Source of the DNA: Prionace glauca
Lineage: Eukaryota > Chordata > Chondrichthyes > Carcharhiniformes > Carcharhinidae
DNA length: 64,000 nucleotides
Direction of reading: 5' to 3'
Assembly: GCA_037974335.1 (NCBI GenBank)
Contig: CM075760.1
Span: 34,543,609-34,607,608, forward strand
Part shown: one piece after another, positions 1-9,794 of the stretch
Position numbering within the stretch: position 1 is the stretch's first letter
How the letters are laid out: every line of letters starts with the position of its first letter
Position numbers and translations under genes: made by a program
Notes under the pieces: model-generated
Told to the model about the DNA's origin: nothing
The model's input: only the letters and a program-made list of their open reading frames with translations
The model's database searches: none

Positions 1-19
1 TTTTCACCTGATCGATATA

Positions 20-915
20 TAAGAACATAAGAAATAGGAGCAGGAGTAGGCCATCTGGCCCTTCGAGCCTGCCCCACCATTCAAGATCATGGCTGATCTG
101 TCATGGCTCAGTTCCACATTCCAGCCCTCTCCCCATAACCCTTAATCCCCTCTCTTATCAAAAACCCATCAACCCGCTTCTTGAAAATATTTAGCGAGGC
201 AGCCTCCACCACTTCAACGGGTAGAGAATTCCAGAGATTCACCATCCTTTGAGTGAAGAAGTTCCTCCTCAACTCCATTCTAAAACGCCCCCCTTTTATC
301 TTGAGGCTGTGCCACCTTGTCCTACTGTCTTTTTTGAGCGGGAAGAGTCTCTCCACCTCTATCCTATCCATCCCATTCATCATCTTATACGTCTCAATAA
401 GATCTCCCCTCATTCTTCTAAACTCCGAGTACAAGCCTAGTTTATTCAGCCTGTCCTCATAGCTCAACCCCCTCAACTCCGGTATCAGCCTAGTAAACCT
501 CCTCTGCACTCCCTCCAAGGCCAAAATACCTTTGTGCAGGTGCGGCACCCAAAACTGCACACAGTACTCCAGCTGCGGCCTCACCAATGTCCTATACAGC
601 TGCAGCAAGACCTCCCTACTTTTATATTCAAGCCCCTTCGCTATGAAGGCTAGCATCCCATTCGCCTTCCTGACCACCTGCTGCACCTGTAAGCTGGGTT
701 TTTGCGACTCATGCACAAGGACCCCGAGGTCCCTCTGCACCGTCGCCTGGTGCAGTTTTTCGCCACGTAAGTAATAGTCCTTCCTACCATTCTTCCTTCC
801 AAAGTGGACCACCTCACATTTGCCAACATTAAATTCCATTTGCCATTTCCTGGCCCATTCGCCCAGCCTATCTAGATTCTTCTGCAGACTCTCCACACCC
901 TCCGCACAATTTGCT
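20..915 (-). mobile_element. CR1-like LINE, 3' part (family alpha)
   Basis: This is the 3' portion of a non-LTR retrotransposon on the minus strand. Its 3' tail (TTCTTATG-type repeats) is at 20-40, and a frame that stays open over 108-944 covers the end of the RT and the C-terminal region. It matches the nearly full-length copy at 57899-60975 closely along its length. Compared with that copy it lacks the endonuclease and most of the RT core, so it is 5'-truncated. The match stops near 915, just before the FADD box, where an unrelated tract begins. The CR1-superfamily assignment is from general knowledge of these frames and tails. Confidence 0.85.
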
Positions 916-1031
916 ATATCTGCTCGATCCTGCCTAATGCCCACAACATTGGCCCTGCTCCAGTTCAGGGCCTTAACCTGTGGAGTCCCCCTATCTTTAT
1001 CTATAACTAAGTTAAAACTAACAGTGTTTTG
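916..1031 (-). repeat. unassigned element tract joined to the LINE frame
   Basis: This tract does not match the family-alpha LINE but is read in the same open frame on the minus strand, so the LINE frame runs without a stop across the junction. It is probably a piece of another interspersed element. It ends where the match to the 7.3-kb promoter flank begins. Confidence 0.35.
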
Positions 1032-1680
1032 GTCAGAGTCTGCATCCTCCCTGGATTCACTTCCTTTCCCTTCAGTTGCTGCAAGTCTCCAGCTTCCCCC
1101 AGAATGAGAAAAGAAATAGAAAGGGGGAGAAAAGAAAGGTTTTACTCACAGATGATGGAGTCAGTGGAACTTTGAGTCTGTCTGAAGCTCAATCTTCAGT
1201 CACACAAAATCCGCGCCCTGATTGGCTGAAAGACCAGAGTTCTTCCGGTCTTCCAACTCTTCCCATTGGTTTACACCTCAACATGCAGGTCAGACGGTGG
1301 ACACGCACATGCGCAGCTTCCCCTCTCCCTTGGACATTCTCTGTCCCGGCCTGGGGGGAGGGGGAGATCACCGAGCGGCTTCTCGCTCTGGCCGGAGCCG
1401 CCAGCCGCTTGTCTGGAAACCTTGGCTCGAGGAGGGGAAGGGGGAGGGCAGCAATGCGTGGGGGCGGGGCTCCCGGGTCCGCGCGCCCGGGCCTGCGCAC
1501 TGGAAGACCTAGACGTCACCACGGAGCAGAGTGATTTCTATTGGCTGAGTCACAGGGCTCTATTGTGACATCACAATGCGGAGGTTGGCCGATGAGCTTC
1601 AGAGTGAAACTTCCTCCTCTGTGCAGCATCTGGGAAGAAATCAATGTTTCCCCCTTTCCATTTCTTTTCTCATTAAGGAA
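1032..1680. promoter_or_regulatory. CpG-rich palindromic ZNF-type promoter, copy 1
   Basis: Positions 1032-1200 match 7265-7440 in the same orientation. The core at 1360-1500 matches 7500-7690 in inverted orientation. On the minus strand a first-exon end carries a GTGAGT splice donor at 1149-1144, like the donor at 7385-7380. On the plus strand, 1588-1680 is a diverged mirror image of the same exon end, but its donor has decayed to GGGAAG. GC boxes and ATTGG (CCAAT) boxes lie between. The minus-strand gene it served would lie left of the window. A LINE now occupies 20-915. Its promoter role is inferred from composition and the paired donors. Confidence 0.6.
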
Positions 1681-1818
1681 GCGAATCCAGTCCGTATATT
1701 ACACATAAATTAGTAATTTAATTGATCCCTAATTATCAACAACCACTTGTTCTTCTCTGAGACTGGAATACAACAGAACTGTTTCGTATCATCTCTGTCT
1801 GATTCTAAACAATCCCTT

Positions 1819-2090
1819 GGGGCAGCACAGTGGTTAGCACTGCTGCTTCACAGTGTCAGGGACCAGGGTGCAATTCCCAGCTTGAGTCACTGTCTGTGGA
1901 ATCCGCACATTCTCCCCATGTCTGCTTGGGTTACCTCCCACAGTCCAAAAGATGTGCTGGTTAGGTGCATTGACCATGCCAAATTCTCCCTCAGTGTACC
2001 CAAACAGGTGCAGAGTGTGGAGACTCGGGGATTTTCAGAGTAACTTCACTGCAGTGTTAATGTAAGCCTACTTATAATAAATAAATAAAT
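1819..2090 (+). mobile_element. SINE type A (tRNA-derived, HE1-like)
   Basis: The head has the pol III A box (GTGGTTAGCACTG) and a B-box-like segment. The body reads through the TTTGCACATTCTCC region, and the tail is the TGTTAATGTAAGCCTACTT type ending in an AATAAATAAATAAA run. The copy is full-length but mutated. Confidence 0.85.
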
Positions 2091-2154
2091 TTAAACTAAG
2101 TCATAAAGCTTCAAATTGAGTGTAGTCAGACCTTGAATGTTTCTCTTGCTAGTA

Positions 2155-2931
2155 CATCTTTTTTTTTTAAATTCCAGGGGTGAGGATTTCGCTGACCAGG
2201 CCAGCATTTACTGCTTATCCCTAATTGCCCTTGAGAAGGTGTTGGTGAGCTGCCTTCTTCAAACACTGCAGTCTATGTGGTGTAGGACCATCTATAGTGC
2301 TCTTACGGAGTATGTTTAAGAATTTTGTCCTAGTGACAGTAAAGGAACAGCTGATATGTTTCCAAGTTAGGATGGTGAGTGGTTTGAGGGGAACCTCCAA
2401 GTGGTGATGTTCCCCATGTGTCTGCTGCCCCCTGTTCTTCTAGATGGTGGAATCTGTGGGTTTGCAAAATGCTGTTCAAAGAATCTTGCTTAGTTCCTGC
2501 AGTGTATCTTGTAGATGATACACCCTGCTACTACTGTGCATCATCGGTGGAGAGATTGAATGTTTGTGGATAGCTCGCTAATAAAGGTGGTTGTTTTATC
2601 TTGGATACTGTTAAGCTTCTTGTGTTGTTAGAGCTGCACTCATTCGGTCAAGTGGAGAGCATTCCATTGCAGTCCTGACTTGTGCCCTGTAGATGGTGGA
2701 CAGGCTTTTGGGGGAATGGGGAGATGAGGGGGAGGTGGGGGGGCGGTGTGGTCAGGAGTTGAATTACTCACCACAGAATTCCCAGCCTCTGACCAGCTCT
2801 TACTGCCACTGTATTTATATGGCTGGTCCAGTTCAGTTTCTGATCAATCTTAACTTCTAGGATGTTGATAGTGCGGGTTTCAGCACTTGAAAGGTATTGA
2901 ATGGCAGGGAGAATGTTTAAATTCTTTCCTG
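2155..2931 (-). mobile_element. LINE family R, 3' part, left segment
   Basis: This is a decayed non-LTR retrotransposon in minus orientation. Its 3' end lies at the poly-T near 2160, followed by the CAGCATTTACTGC segment that recurs at 8190 and 23055. It continues after a SINE at 3232. The clade is not certain. There is no long ORF. Confidence 0.65.
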
Positions 2932-3231
2932 AGGGCAGCACAGTGGCACAGTGGTTAGCACTGCAGCCTCACTGTGCCAGGGACCCAGGTTCGATTCCCA
3001 TTTTGGATCACTGTGTGGAGTTTGCACATTCTCCCCATGTCTGCATGGGTTTCCATCGGGTGCTCCGGTTTCCTTCCATGGTCCAAAAATGTGCTTGGTA
3101 GCTACATTGGCCATGTTAAACACTCTCGGTGTATCCAACCAGGTGCCGGAGTGCGGTGACTGGGAGATTTTCACAGTAACTTCATTGCTGTGTTAATGTA
3201 AGCCAACTTGTGACTATTAAATAAACTTCAC
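2932..3231 (+). mobile_element. SINE type A inserted in LINE R
   Basis: The tRNA-like head, body and type-A tail are complete. The flanks TTTAAATTCTTTC (from 2917) and TTTAACTTTTTC (from 3232) look like a mutated target-site duplication. Confidence 0.85.
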
Positions 3232-3571
3232 TTTAACTTTTTCTTGTTGGAGATGGTCATTGTCTGGCACTTGTGTGGCATGAATGTTATTTGGCATTTG
3301 TCAGCCCAAGACTGGATATTGTCCAGATCTTGCTGCAAATTGAGCATACACTGCCTCAGTATCTGAGGAGTCACAAATGGTGCTGAACATTGTGCAATTA
3401 TCAGCAAACATCCCCACTTCTGACCTTATGATGGAGGGAAGGTCACTAATGAAGCAGTTAAAGATGGTTAGGCCTGGGATAGTAACCTGACGATCTCCTG
3501 CAGTGATGTCCTAGAGCTGAGATGACTGACCTCCAACAACTATCTTTCTTTGTGTTGGATACAACTCCATC
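3232..3571 (-). mobile_element. LINE family R, right segment
   Basis: This continues the element at 2155-2931 after the SINE. On the minus strand it encodes a decayed RT-like segment. Confidence 0.6.
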
Positions 3572-3785
3572 TTTATCTTCATTGCACATTTACATACACA
3601 GTAATTAAAATATTACATTTTTACAGCAAATAAAACTCAGTCTTGTAATATTTAAGATTTATTGATTAATTAATTGCAGTTCAATTAAGGATCACCACTT
3701 AATCATTTGTTACTGACCAGTAGGTAGTTAATAAAGTAACATTTCATGAATAGATGCATCACCTCACAGTTTTCAGGGTTAAATT
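3572..3785. other. AT-rich spacer
   Basis: This is AT-rich sequence with no coding frame, splice pattern or repeat that I recognise. Confidence 0.4.
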
Positions 3786-3962
3786 CCATTTCATAAAATT
3801 CCTACAGTGCAGAAGGAGGCCATTCAACCCATCGAATCTATACCAACCACAATCCCACCCAGGCCTTATTTCCATAACTCAACACATTTACCCTGCTAAT
3901 CGCCCTCACACTAAGGTTAATTTAGCATGGTCCATCAACCTAACCCACACATCTTTGGACAT
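3786..3962 (-). mobile_element. SINE type B, tail half
   Basis: This is a minus-strand copy with the type-B tail (CCTACAGTGCAGAAGGAGG) followed by the body up to the CATCTTTGGAC segment. The tRNA-like head is missing. Confidence 0.75.
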
Positions 3963-4002
3963 TTGCCACGGATCTGATCAGCCCGTCAATATTGTTCTGT
4001 AA

Positions 4003-4370
4003 TATTGAAGAACTGAGGACATTTAACCTTCAGGAAAGGCCAAGGTGGCTTTTCACTCAAAAGAAAATGACGGGTGACCTGATGAAAGGTCTTAAAGATT
4101 ACAAAGCAGTTCAATTATCCAACAAATATTTCATGAGAAACCTGTTTACCCAATGAGTGGTGAGAATATGGAACTCACTACCACAGCGAGTGGTTGAGGT
4201 GAACAGCGTGAATACATTGAAGGGGAAGCGAGATACATACATGAGGGAGAAAGGAATAAAAGGATATGCTGATGGGGGAGATGGAGGGGGGTGGGTGGAG
4301 GCTCATGAGGAGCATAAATACTAACACAGACCAATTGGGCTGATGTGCCTGGCCATGTGTTGTAGTCTCG
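4003..4370 (+). mobile_element. CR1-like LINE 3' fragment, decayed
   Basis: The plus strand carries the pattern typical of CR1-like C-terminal regions (ACCTGATGAAAGGTCTTAAAGATTA, then a GGTGAGAATATGGAACTCAC block). It is old and frame-broken. Confidence 0.55.
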
Positions 4371-4627
4371 ATGAAACTGACAAATGTATTTATTTCAGAT
4401 CTACCTGTTGTGGTATGAAGAACAGTATTTGCTATCCAGGATAAAATAAATGTACTTCATAAGCTATTGTGGATAAGTGGAAATGTTCACTCACAGGTTC
4501 AAAGAGCATCAGCCCCTAGAAGCAAAGTTCTGAGACTAGCCAGAGAAACACTCTCACTTTACCACTGTCAGAATGAACATGCTTTAGTACTGGATGTGAT
4601 GGACAACAGCAGAATCCAACCCCATAA
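4371..4627. other. 3' flank of ZNF A
   Basis: This is the downstream (minus-strand) flank of ZNF A. AATAAA-like motifs occur on both strands near 4445 but none is clearly the polyadenylation signal. No other element was recognised. Confidence 0.35.
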
Positions 4628-5889
4628 TCACTTGTGAACTCGCTGGTGTGTCTGCAGGTGGGAAGACTGAGTGAATCCCTTCCCACACTCAGAGCAGGTG
4701 AATGGTCTCTCCCCCGTATGAACTCGCTGGTGTGTTCGCAAGTTGAATGAATTACTGAATCCCTTCCCACACTGAGAGCAGGTGAACAGACTCTCTCCGG
4801 TGTGAGTCTGCTGGTGTATCAGCAGGTGGGATGACCGAGTGAATCCCTCCCACATTCAGAGCAGGTGAATGGCCTCTCCCCGGTGTGGCCTCGCTGGTGG
4901 GTCAGCAAGCTGGATGAATCATTAAATCTCTTCCCACACTGAGAACAGTTGAATGGCCTCTCCCCAGTGTGAACTCGCTGGTGTGTCCGAAGGCTGGATG
5001 ATGTTCTAAATTTCTTTACACAATGAGAGCAGCTGAAGGGTCTCTCCTTGGTGTGAATTCGCTGATGGACCCTCAGATCAGCAGCTATTTTGAAGCTGCT
5101 CTCACAGGCTGAGCATTTGAAGGGTCTCTCATCGGCATGAGTGACATGGTGTGCCCGCAGGCTGGCTGACTGAGTGAATCGCTTCCCACACACTGTGCAA
5201 GTGAATGGCCTCTCTCCAGTGTGAACTCGCTGATGTGTCCGCAGGGAGGATGGATGAGTAAATTGCTTCCCACAGACGGTGCAAGTAAATGGTCTCTCCC
5301 CAGTGTGAACTCGCTGGTGTATCACCAAGTTGAATGAATTGCTGAATCCTTTCCCACACTCTAAGCAGGTGAACAGACTCTCCCCAGTGTGAACTCGCTG
5401 GTGTGACAGCAGGTTGAATAACCGAGTGAATCTCTTCCCACAGTCAGAGCAGGTGAACGGTCTCTCCCCAGTGTGAACTCTCTGGTGTTTCCTCAGAGTG
5501 GATGAATCACAGAATCCCTTCCCACACTCACAGCAGGAGAACAGTCTCTCCCCAGTGTGAACTGTCTTGTGTGTCAGGAGGTTGGATGAATGAGTGAATC
5601 CCTTCCCACACTCGATGCAGGTGAACGGCCTCTCTCCAGTGTGAATGCGTCGATGAATCTCGAGCTGTGATAGGGATTTGAATCCCTTCCTACAGTCAGA
5701 ACAAGTGAATGGTCTCTCCCCAGTGTGAACTCGTTTGTGTTTCAATAAGTTGGATGAATTACTGAACCCCTTCCTACACTCTGAGCAGGTGAACGACCTC
5801 TATCCAGTGTGGCTGCGTCTATGAATCTCCAGCTCTGATGGAGATCTGAATCTCTTCCCACAGTCCCCACATTTCCATGGTTTCTCCAT
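4628..5889 (-). pseudogene. ZNF A: 15-finger C2H2 gene with one stop and one frameshift
   Basis: This is a terminal coding exon of a poly-C2H2 zinc-finger gene, presumably a nuclear DNA-binding protein. It starts at the ATG at 5889 ([14 protein letters not shown]), the start shared with paralogues B, C, H and I. Fifteen fingers of the CX2CX12HX3H type follow, joined by TGERP-type linkers, and the array ends in HQRVHK and a stop at 4628. Two lesions are visible. A TAG at 5802-5800 replaces the linker Glu after finger 1. A one-base loss in finger 13 near 4848 (GGGAGGGATTC where paralogues have GGGAAGGGATTC) shifts the frame. Between them, 5745-4819 stays open for 308 codons and covers fingers 3 to 13. 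Either the gene is dead or a shortened protein starts at the Met at 5745. The terminal exon begins at 6130 and exon 1 probably ends at 7386. Confidence 0.85.
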
Positions 5890-6130
5890 GGCGCAGGTAT
5901 CCTTGTGTCTCTCCGGGTTGGATGATCATTTGAAGCCTCGTACAGACATAAAACGTATGTACAGTTTCTCCTTGCTGTGAATGGTGTAAATGTTTTTTTC
6001 AGGCTTGTAACTCGTTAAAGCTCTTTCCATAGTTAATTCAAAGGGACACTCTCACTTGGGTGTGTGTCTCGGTGCTTTTCCAGTCACATTGTTTGGGATT
6101 TCAGTCTGCAAATATTCCACTTCTAATACC
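5890..6130 (-). other. ZNF A terminal-exon 5' part with decayed fingers
   Basis: The splice acceptor CTTTTACAG ends at 6131, followed by the GGTATTAGAAGTGG exon start shared by all paralogues. Between the acceptor and the ATG lie two recognisable but stop-ridden finger relics (a GGAAAGAGCTTTAACGAG segment and a CGAGGCTTCAAATGATC segment). Confidence 0.65.
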
Positions 6131-6259
6131 CTGTAAAAGAAGTTCATGAAAGTCATCACTGTAGTGCAGGGTAGAAATTCAAAAGCAAAACTTCTAATGT
6201 CAATGGAACCATCTTTCCTCTATCTTTACTAAACAAGATCATCCCTGATGATCAAAACC

Positions 6260-6572
6260 ATCGAATCACTGTAATGCAGGAGGAGGCCATTTGGCCCATC
6301 GAATCTGCACTGACAACCATCCCACCCAGGCCCTATCCCAATAACCCCACATATTTACCCTGCTAATCCCTCCAACCTACGCATCCCGTGACACTAAGGG
6401 GCAATTTAGCATAGCCAATGGACCTAACCCACACATCTTTGGAATGTGGGAGGAAACTCACGCAGACATGGGGAGAACAGGCAAACTCTGCACAATGACC
6501 CAAGCTGACAATTGAACCCAAGTCGCTGGAGCTGTGAGGCAACAGTGCCAACCACTCTGCCACCATGCTGCA
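6260..6572 (-). mobile_element. SINE type B in ZNF A intron
   Basis: This is a full-length minus-strand copy. The tail is at 6260 and the tRNA-like head ends at the CCACCATGCTGC near 6571. Confidence 0.8.
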
Positions 6573-7264
6573 TGATGCATTCTCTCTATTCTCACTCTGC
6601 CGTACTAAATATTCAGCCAAACAATTTTAGTGAAGGAGCAATTCAACAACTTCAAAGAAACCTGAAAACTTTAACACGCAGTGTGCTGGAATATATATTT
6701 AATATCAGGCGTATAAACCTGAATGACAAATGTCTGATATGCCATACTCTCTTTCTTAATTAGCAGCACAGTGGCAAGGGATGTGAGGTAGAAAATTATT
6801 CAGATAGCGAGTAATCTTAATCTGCATCTCTTCCTATGAGGATCGTGGAAACAGTAGCAAATTATTTCAAAATGAAATTGGATGCAGACTGCATTGAAAT
6901 AAACTTACACAAATACAGGAGGAATAGAGCTGCTCAACAAAGCATTGGTAAGGAATGGAGTTGCTGGATGATCGTTATATTGCAAAGACTAAACATATAC
7001 AGTAGATATTAAAATGTAGAATTAATAGTAACTAATTATTACAGAAACATAAATAATGTCTAATATGTACCACAACAACACGAGGTATATCTATGTCCTA
7101 TTTACTGTCCCCTTAAAGGTCAGCCATTCTCTGGGAAAACCACCTCTTTAATTGTGAACTTTTGGAAACAGACCATGCTTTATGCAGACAAATAAACGGG
7201 TCAAGCTGAGTGAGCAAAGGATGTCAATGTCTTTAAAACAGAGAGAGAGAGACCTGGGCCAACC
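6573..7264. other. intron sequence of ZNF A
   Basis: This stretch lies between the predicted exon 1 donor (7385) and the acceptor (6131). It is AT-rich with no clear coding or repeat content. Confidence 0.4.
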
Positions 7265-7992
7265 TTTCCAGAGTCTGCACCCTCCCTGCATTCACTTCCT
7301 TACCCTTCAGTTGCTGCAAGACCCCAATTTCCCCCAGAATGAGAAAATAAATGGAAAGAGGGAGAAAAGAAAGTGTTTTACTCACAGATGTTGCAGACGG
7401 GAGGAAGTTTGAGTCTGTCTGAAGCTCAGTCTTCATTCAGAGAGAGCAGCAGCAGCAACTTTGCTGGGCAGGAATGAGCAGCTCAACAAGCTCCGCATTC
7501 AGACAATGGGACAAAGCGCGCGCTGACCCGGGAGCCCCGCCCCCACCCATTGTTCCCCTCTGCCCCGCCCCCACCCATTGTTCCCCTCCCCCTCCTCGAG
7601 CCAAGGTTTCCAGACAAGCGGCTGGCGGCTCCGCCCAGAGCGAGAAGCCGCTCGGTGATCTCCCCCTCCCCCCTCCTCCCTCCGGCTCCTCCCCCCTCCT
7701 CCCTCCGGCTCCTCCCCCCCTCCCCCTCCCCCTCCCCCTCCCCCCTCCGGCTGCTCCAAAAAGACATCGAGAGCGACCGCTGGCGGCAGCCGCACTGCGC
7801 CTGCTCCGGACAGCTCGGCTCAGCAGCGCTCTCTGCGCCTGCGTGCTGGGCTGCCAGCTGAGGGAGTGGGGGAGGGGACTTTGCAAAATCTCTTCCCATC
7901 ATTTTCTCCCAAGTCCCGCAGTTTGATTTGAAACAGCACAGCTTCTGTTTTTAGCTTCACACACAGACTCAAACTTCACCCTCTGGCCTGTG
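7265..7992. promoter_or_regulatory. bidirectional CpG-rich promoter for ZNF A and ZNF B
   Basis: Two first-exon ends face away from each other. The minus strand has ACATCT then GTGAGT (donor 7385-7380). The plus strand has TGGCCT then GTGAGTAAG (donor 7990). Both donors are preceded by the same CAGACTCAAACTTC motif. The centre holds a 28-bp unit with GC box and CCATTG repeated twice (7530-7588) and a long C/T tract (7660-7745). ZNF A lies to the left on the minus strand and ZNF B to the right on the plus strand, so one island can serve both. CpG-rich frames here (7437-7926, both strands) reflect composition and are not genes. Confidence 0.7.
7660..7745. repeat. pyrimidine-rich tandem tract
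   Basis: CTCCCCCCTCCTCCCTCCGG-like units run into repeated CTCCCC. On the minus strand these are runs of five or more G that could form a G-quadruplex or triplex. Confidence 0.8.
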
Positions 7993-8032
7993 AGTAAGAC
8001 CCTTTCTCTCAGTTCTGGGCCTCTGGAATGTG

Positions 8033-8065
8033 GGCACCAGGGTGGTGCAGTGGTTGGCATTCAGA
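8033..8065 (+). mobile_element. SINE head fragment
   Basis: A short tRNA-like head segment (GGTGCAGTGGTTGGCATTC) is cut off by the next repeat. Confidence 0.4.
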
Positions 8066-8156
8066 TAAAATACTGTGGATGCTGGAATCTGAAACAAAAA
8101 CAGAAAATGCTGGAAAATCTCAGCAAGCCTGACAGCATCTGTGGAGAGAGAATAGA
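8066..8156 (-). repeat. unclassified repeat U1
   Basis: The core ATGCTGGAAAATCTCAGCAA followed by a GGCAGCATCTGTGGAGAGA-like segment recurs, with changes, at 16406, 23818, 39905 and 45955. It is a short interspersed repeat of unknown class. Confidence 0.6.
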
Positions 8157-8345
8157 TTTTATTCATTCGTGGGTCATGGGTGTCACTGGCTGGTCAGCAT
8201 TTATTGCCCATCTCTACTTGCCCTGGAGAAGATAGTGGTGATACAACTGAGTGGCTTGCAACACAATTTCAGAGGGACTTGAGAGTCAACCACAATGCTA
8301 TGGCTCTGGAATCACATGTCGGCCAGACCAGGTAAGGATCTCCTT
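8157..8345 (-). mobile_element. SINE type D, tail half
   Basis: This minus-strand copy begins at the tail (TTATTCATTCGTGGGTCATG) and runs to CCAGACCAGGTAAGGAT. The tail matches the 3' end of LINE R (2190-2250). Confidence 0.7.
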
Positions 8346-8407
8346 CACTGAAGAACAATGTAAAGAGTCAATGTTTCAAGTCTGGATGACCGTTTGTCAG
8401 AGCTTCG

Positions 8408-8684
8408 TCAGTGTTTATCATTGCTGCTTCTCAGCGCCAGAGACCCAGTTTGAATTCCTGGATTGGTCATTGTCTGTGCAGAGTCTGCATATTCTCCCTG
8501 TGTATGTGTGGGTTTCCTCTGGGTGTTCCAGTTTCCTCCTACAGTCCAAAAGATATGCTGGTTAGGTGCATTGGCCATGCTAAATTCTCCCTCAGTGTAA
8601 CCGAACAGGCATCAGAATGTGGCATCTAGGGGATTTTCACAATACATTGCAATAATTACATTAACATGACACTAATAAATAAAT
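8408..8684 (+). mobile_element. SINE type A
   Basis: The head is decayed. The body and the type-A tail ending ACACTAATAAATAAA are clear. Confidence 0.75.
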
Positions 8685-8902
8685 TTTGCAAATATGAAAT
8701 GGGATATATATCTAATTATATGTATTACAGGTGCCTTTGTCTCCAGCCCACCTCAACAATCCCCCCTTTTGGTAATGGACTTGCCCGAGTCCCATTAACC
8801 AACACCATTAGTTTACAAGCCTACTTGTGACACAAAAAACAAACTTTAAATTTTAGAGCCAAAGGGAGGAAATGTTTGTGATTTTGTGGAACCTGTTTTC
8901 AT
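8685..8902. other. intron of ZNF B with a second SINE A tail scrap
   Basis: This is mostly unassigned. AAGCCTACTTGTGACAC near 8818 is the type-A SINE tail again. Confidence 0.4.
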
Positions 8903-9117
8903 TTGGGAAGGTGATGGCATCATTGCATTATCGCTAGACTATTATTCCAGAAACTCAGCTAATGTTCTGGGGGACCTGGGTTCAAACCCCGCCATGGCAG
9001 ATGGTGGAATTTGAATTCACAAAATAAAATCTGGAATTAAGAATCTATTAATGAACATGAAATCATTGTCGTAAAAACGCATCTGGTTGATTATTGTCCT
9101 TACCTGGTCTGGCTTAC
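8903..9117 (+). mobile_element. SINE type D, head and middle
   Basis: The tRNA-like head (GACCTGGGTTCAAACCCCGCC B box) and the middle up to CTTACCTGGTCTGGCTTA are present. The tail resumes at 10167 after inserted elements. Confidence 0.7.
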
Positions 9118-9505
9118 AAAGAACAAAGAACAACACAGCATAGGAAACAGGCCCTTCGGCCCTACAAGCCCGCGCCGCCCATTTTAACTCAGTGAGTGCC
9201 TCATTCCAATCCTCCTTCTACCTACGACTTTTGTCTACGCCTCTTGGAGTCCACAGTAAAGGGATGCAAATTTAGAGAATTATATGTGCGCCAGATTAAG
9301 GGAGGTCTAATTTAGGGACAATTTGTTAACACCAATCAGTCTAAGAGCACGTTTTTGGGGTGTGGGAGGAAACCGGAGCACCCAGAGAAAACCCACGCAA
9401 GCATGGGGAGAATGTGCGAACTCCCACAGACACCGACCCAAGTCAGAGTTCCGACCCGGATCCCTGTATCTGCACAGCAAACAGTGATAGTCACTGAGCT
9501 GTCGT
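9118..9505 (-). mobile_element. SINE type C inserted in SINE D
   Basis: This is a minus-strand copy. The tail is AGAACAAAGAACAACACAGC with CAGGCCCTTCGGCCC, and the tRNA-like head near 9490 reads as TGAGCTGTCGTGTTGCC. The same family is at 30384-30703 and 37475-37786. Confidence 0.65.
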
Positions 9506-9794
9506 GTTGCCCGTCAGTTTGTCCAGTTTAAGCAGTTTAACGACGTGAAGCACTAGGCAACTCTCGAAGCAACATCGAAGAGCAGCCCTCACAAAACCCA
9601 CCATGTGTATGCCCTTTGTTGGCCAACAAGGTGGACCAAATCATCTTTGGATGTTAAAAAAAAACAGACATCAATAAACATACACAGCCTATACAGACAT
9701 TCACGGAAGATCCCCAGAAGCTCAAACGTAAGAGACAGGTGAGCCATAAAATATGTTGGACAGCCCATAGGAATCTATTGATTCCCAGGAACAC
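9506..9794. repeat. flank tract shared with 30715-30830
   Basis: The motif GACGTGAAGCACTAGGCAA and the GTGTATGCCCTTTGTTGG stretch recur at 30730-30820 beside another SINE C, so SINE and flank form one larger repeated unit. Confidence 0.5.

Noticed and set aside
1076-1568. Frames of 83-152 codons in the first promoter block
   Set aside because: Composition artefacts in GC-rich sequence; not conserved in the 7.4-kb copy.
1819-1880. tRNA genes at the many GTGGTTAGCAC / GGTTCGATTCC pairs
   Set aside because: The A- and B-box pairs are always followed by the SINE body and tail, and no cloverleaf is intact; they are SINE heads.
4819-5745. The regular 84-bp repeats of the ZNF arrays as a CRISPR or satellite array
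   Set aside because: Each unit translates as a CX2CX12HX3H finger with a TGERP linker, so they are coding repeats.
7437-7926. Overlapping 98-150 codon frames on both strands
   Set aside because: They are low-complexity Pro/Gly/Arg frames of a CpG- and C/T-rich promoter, open because stop codons are rare in such composition.
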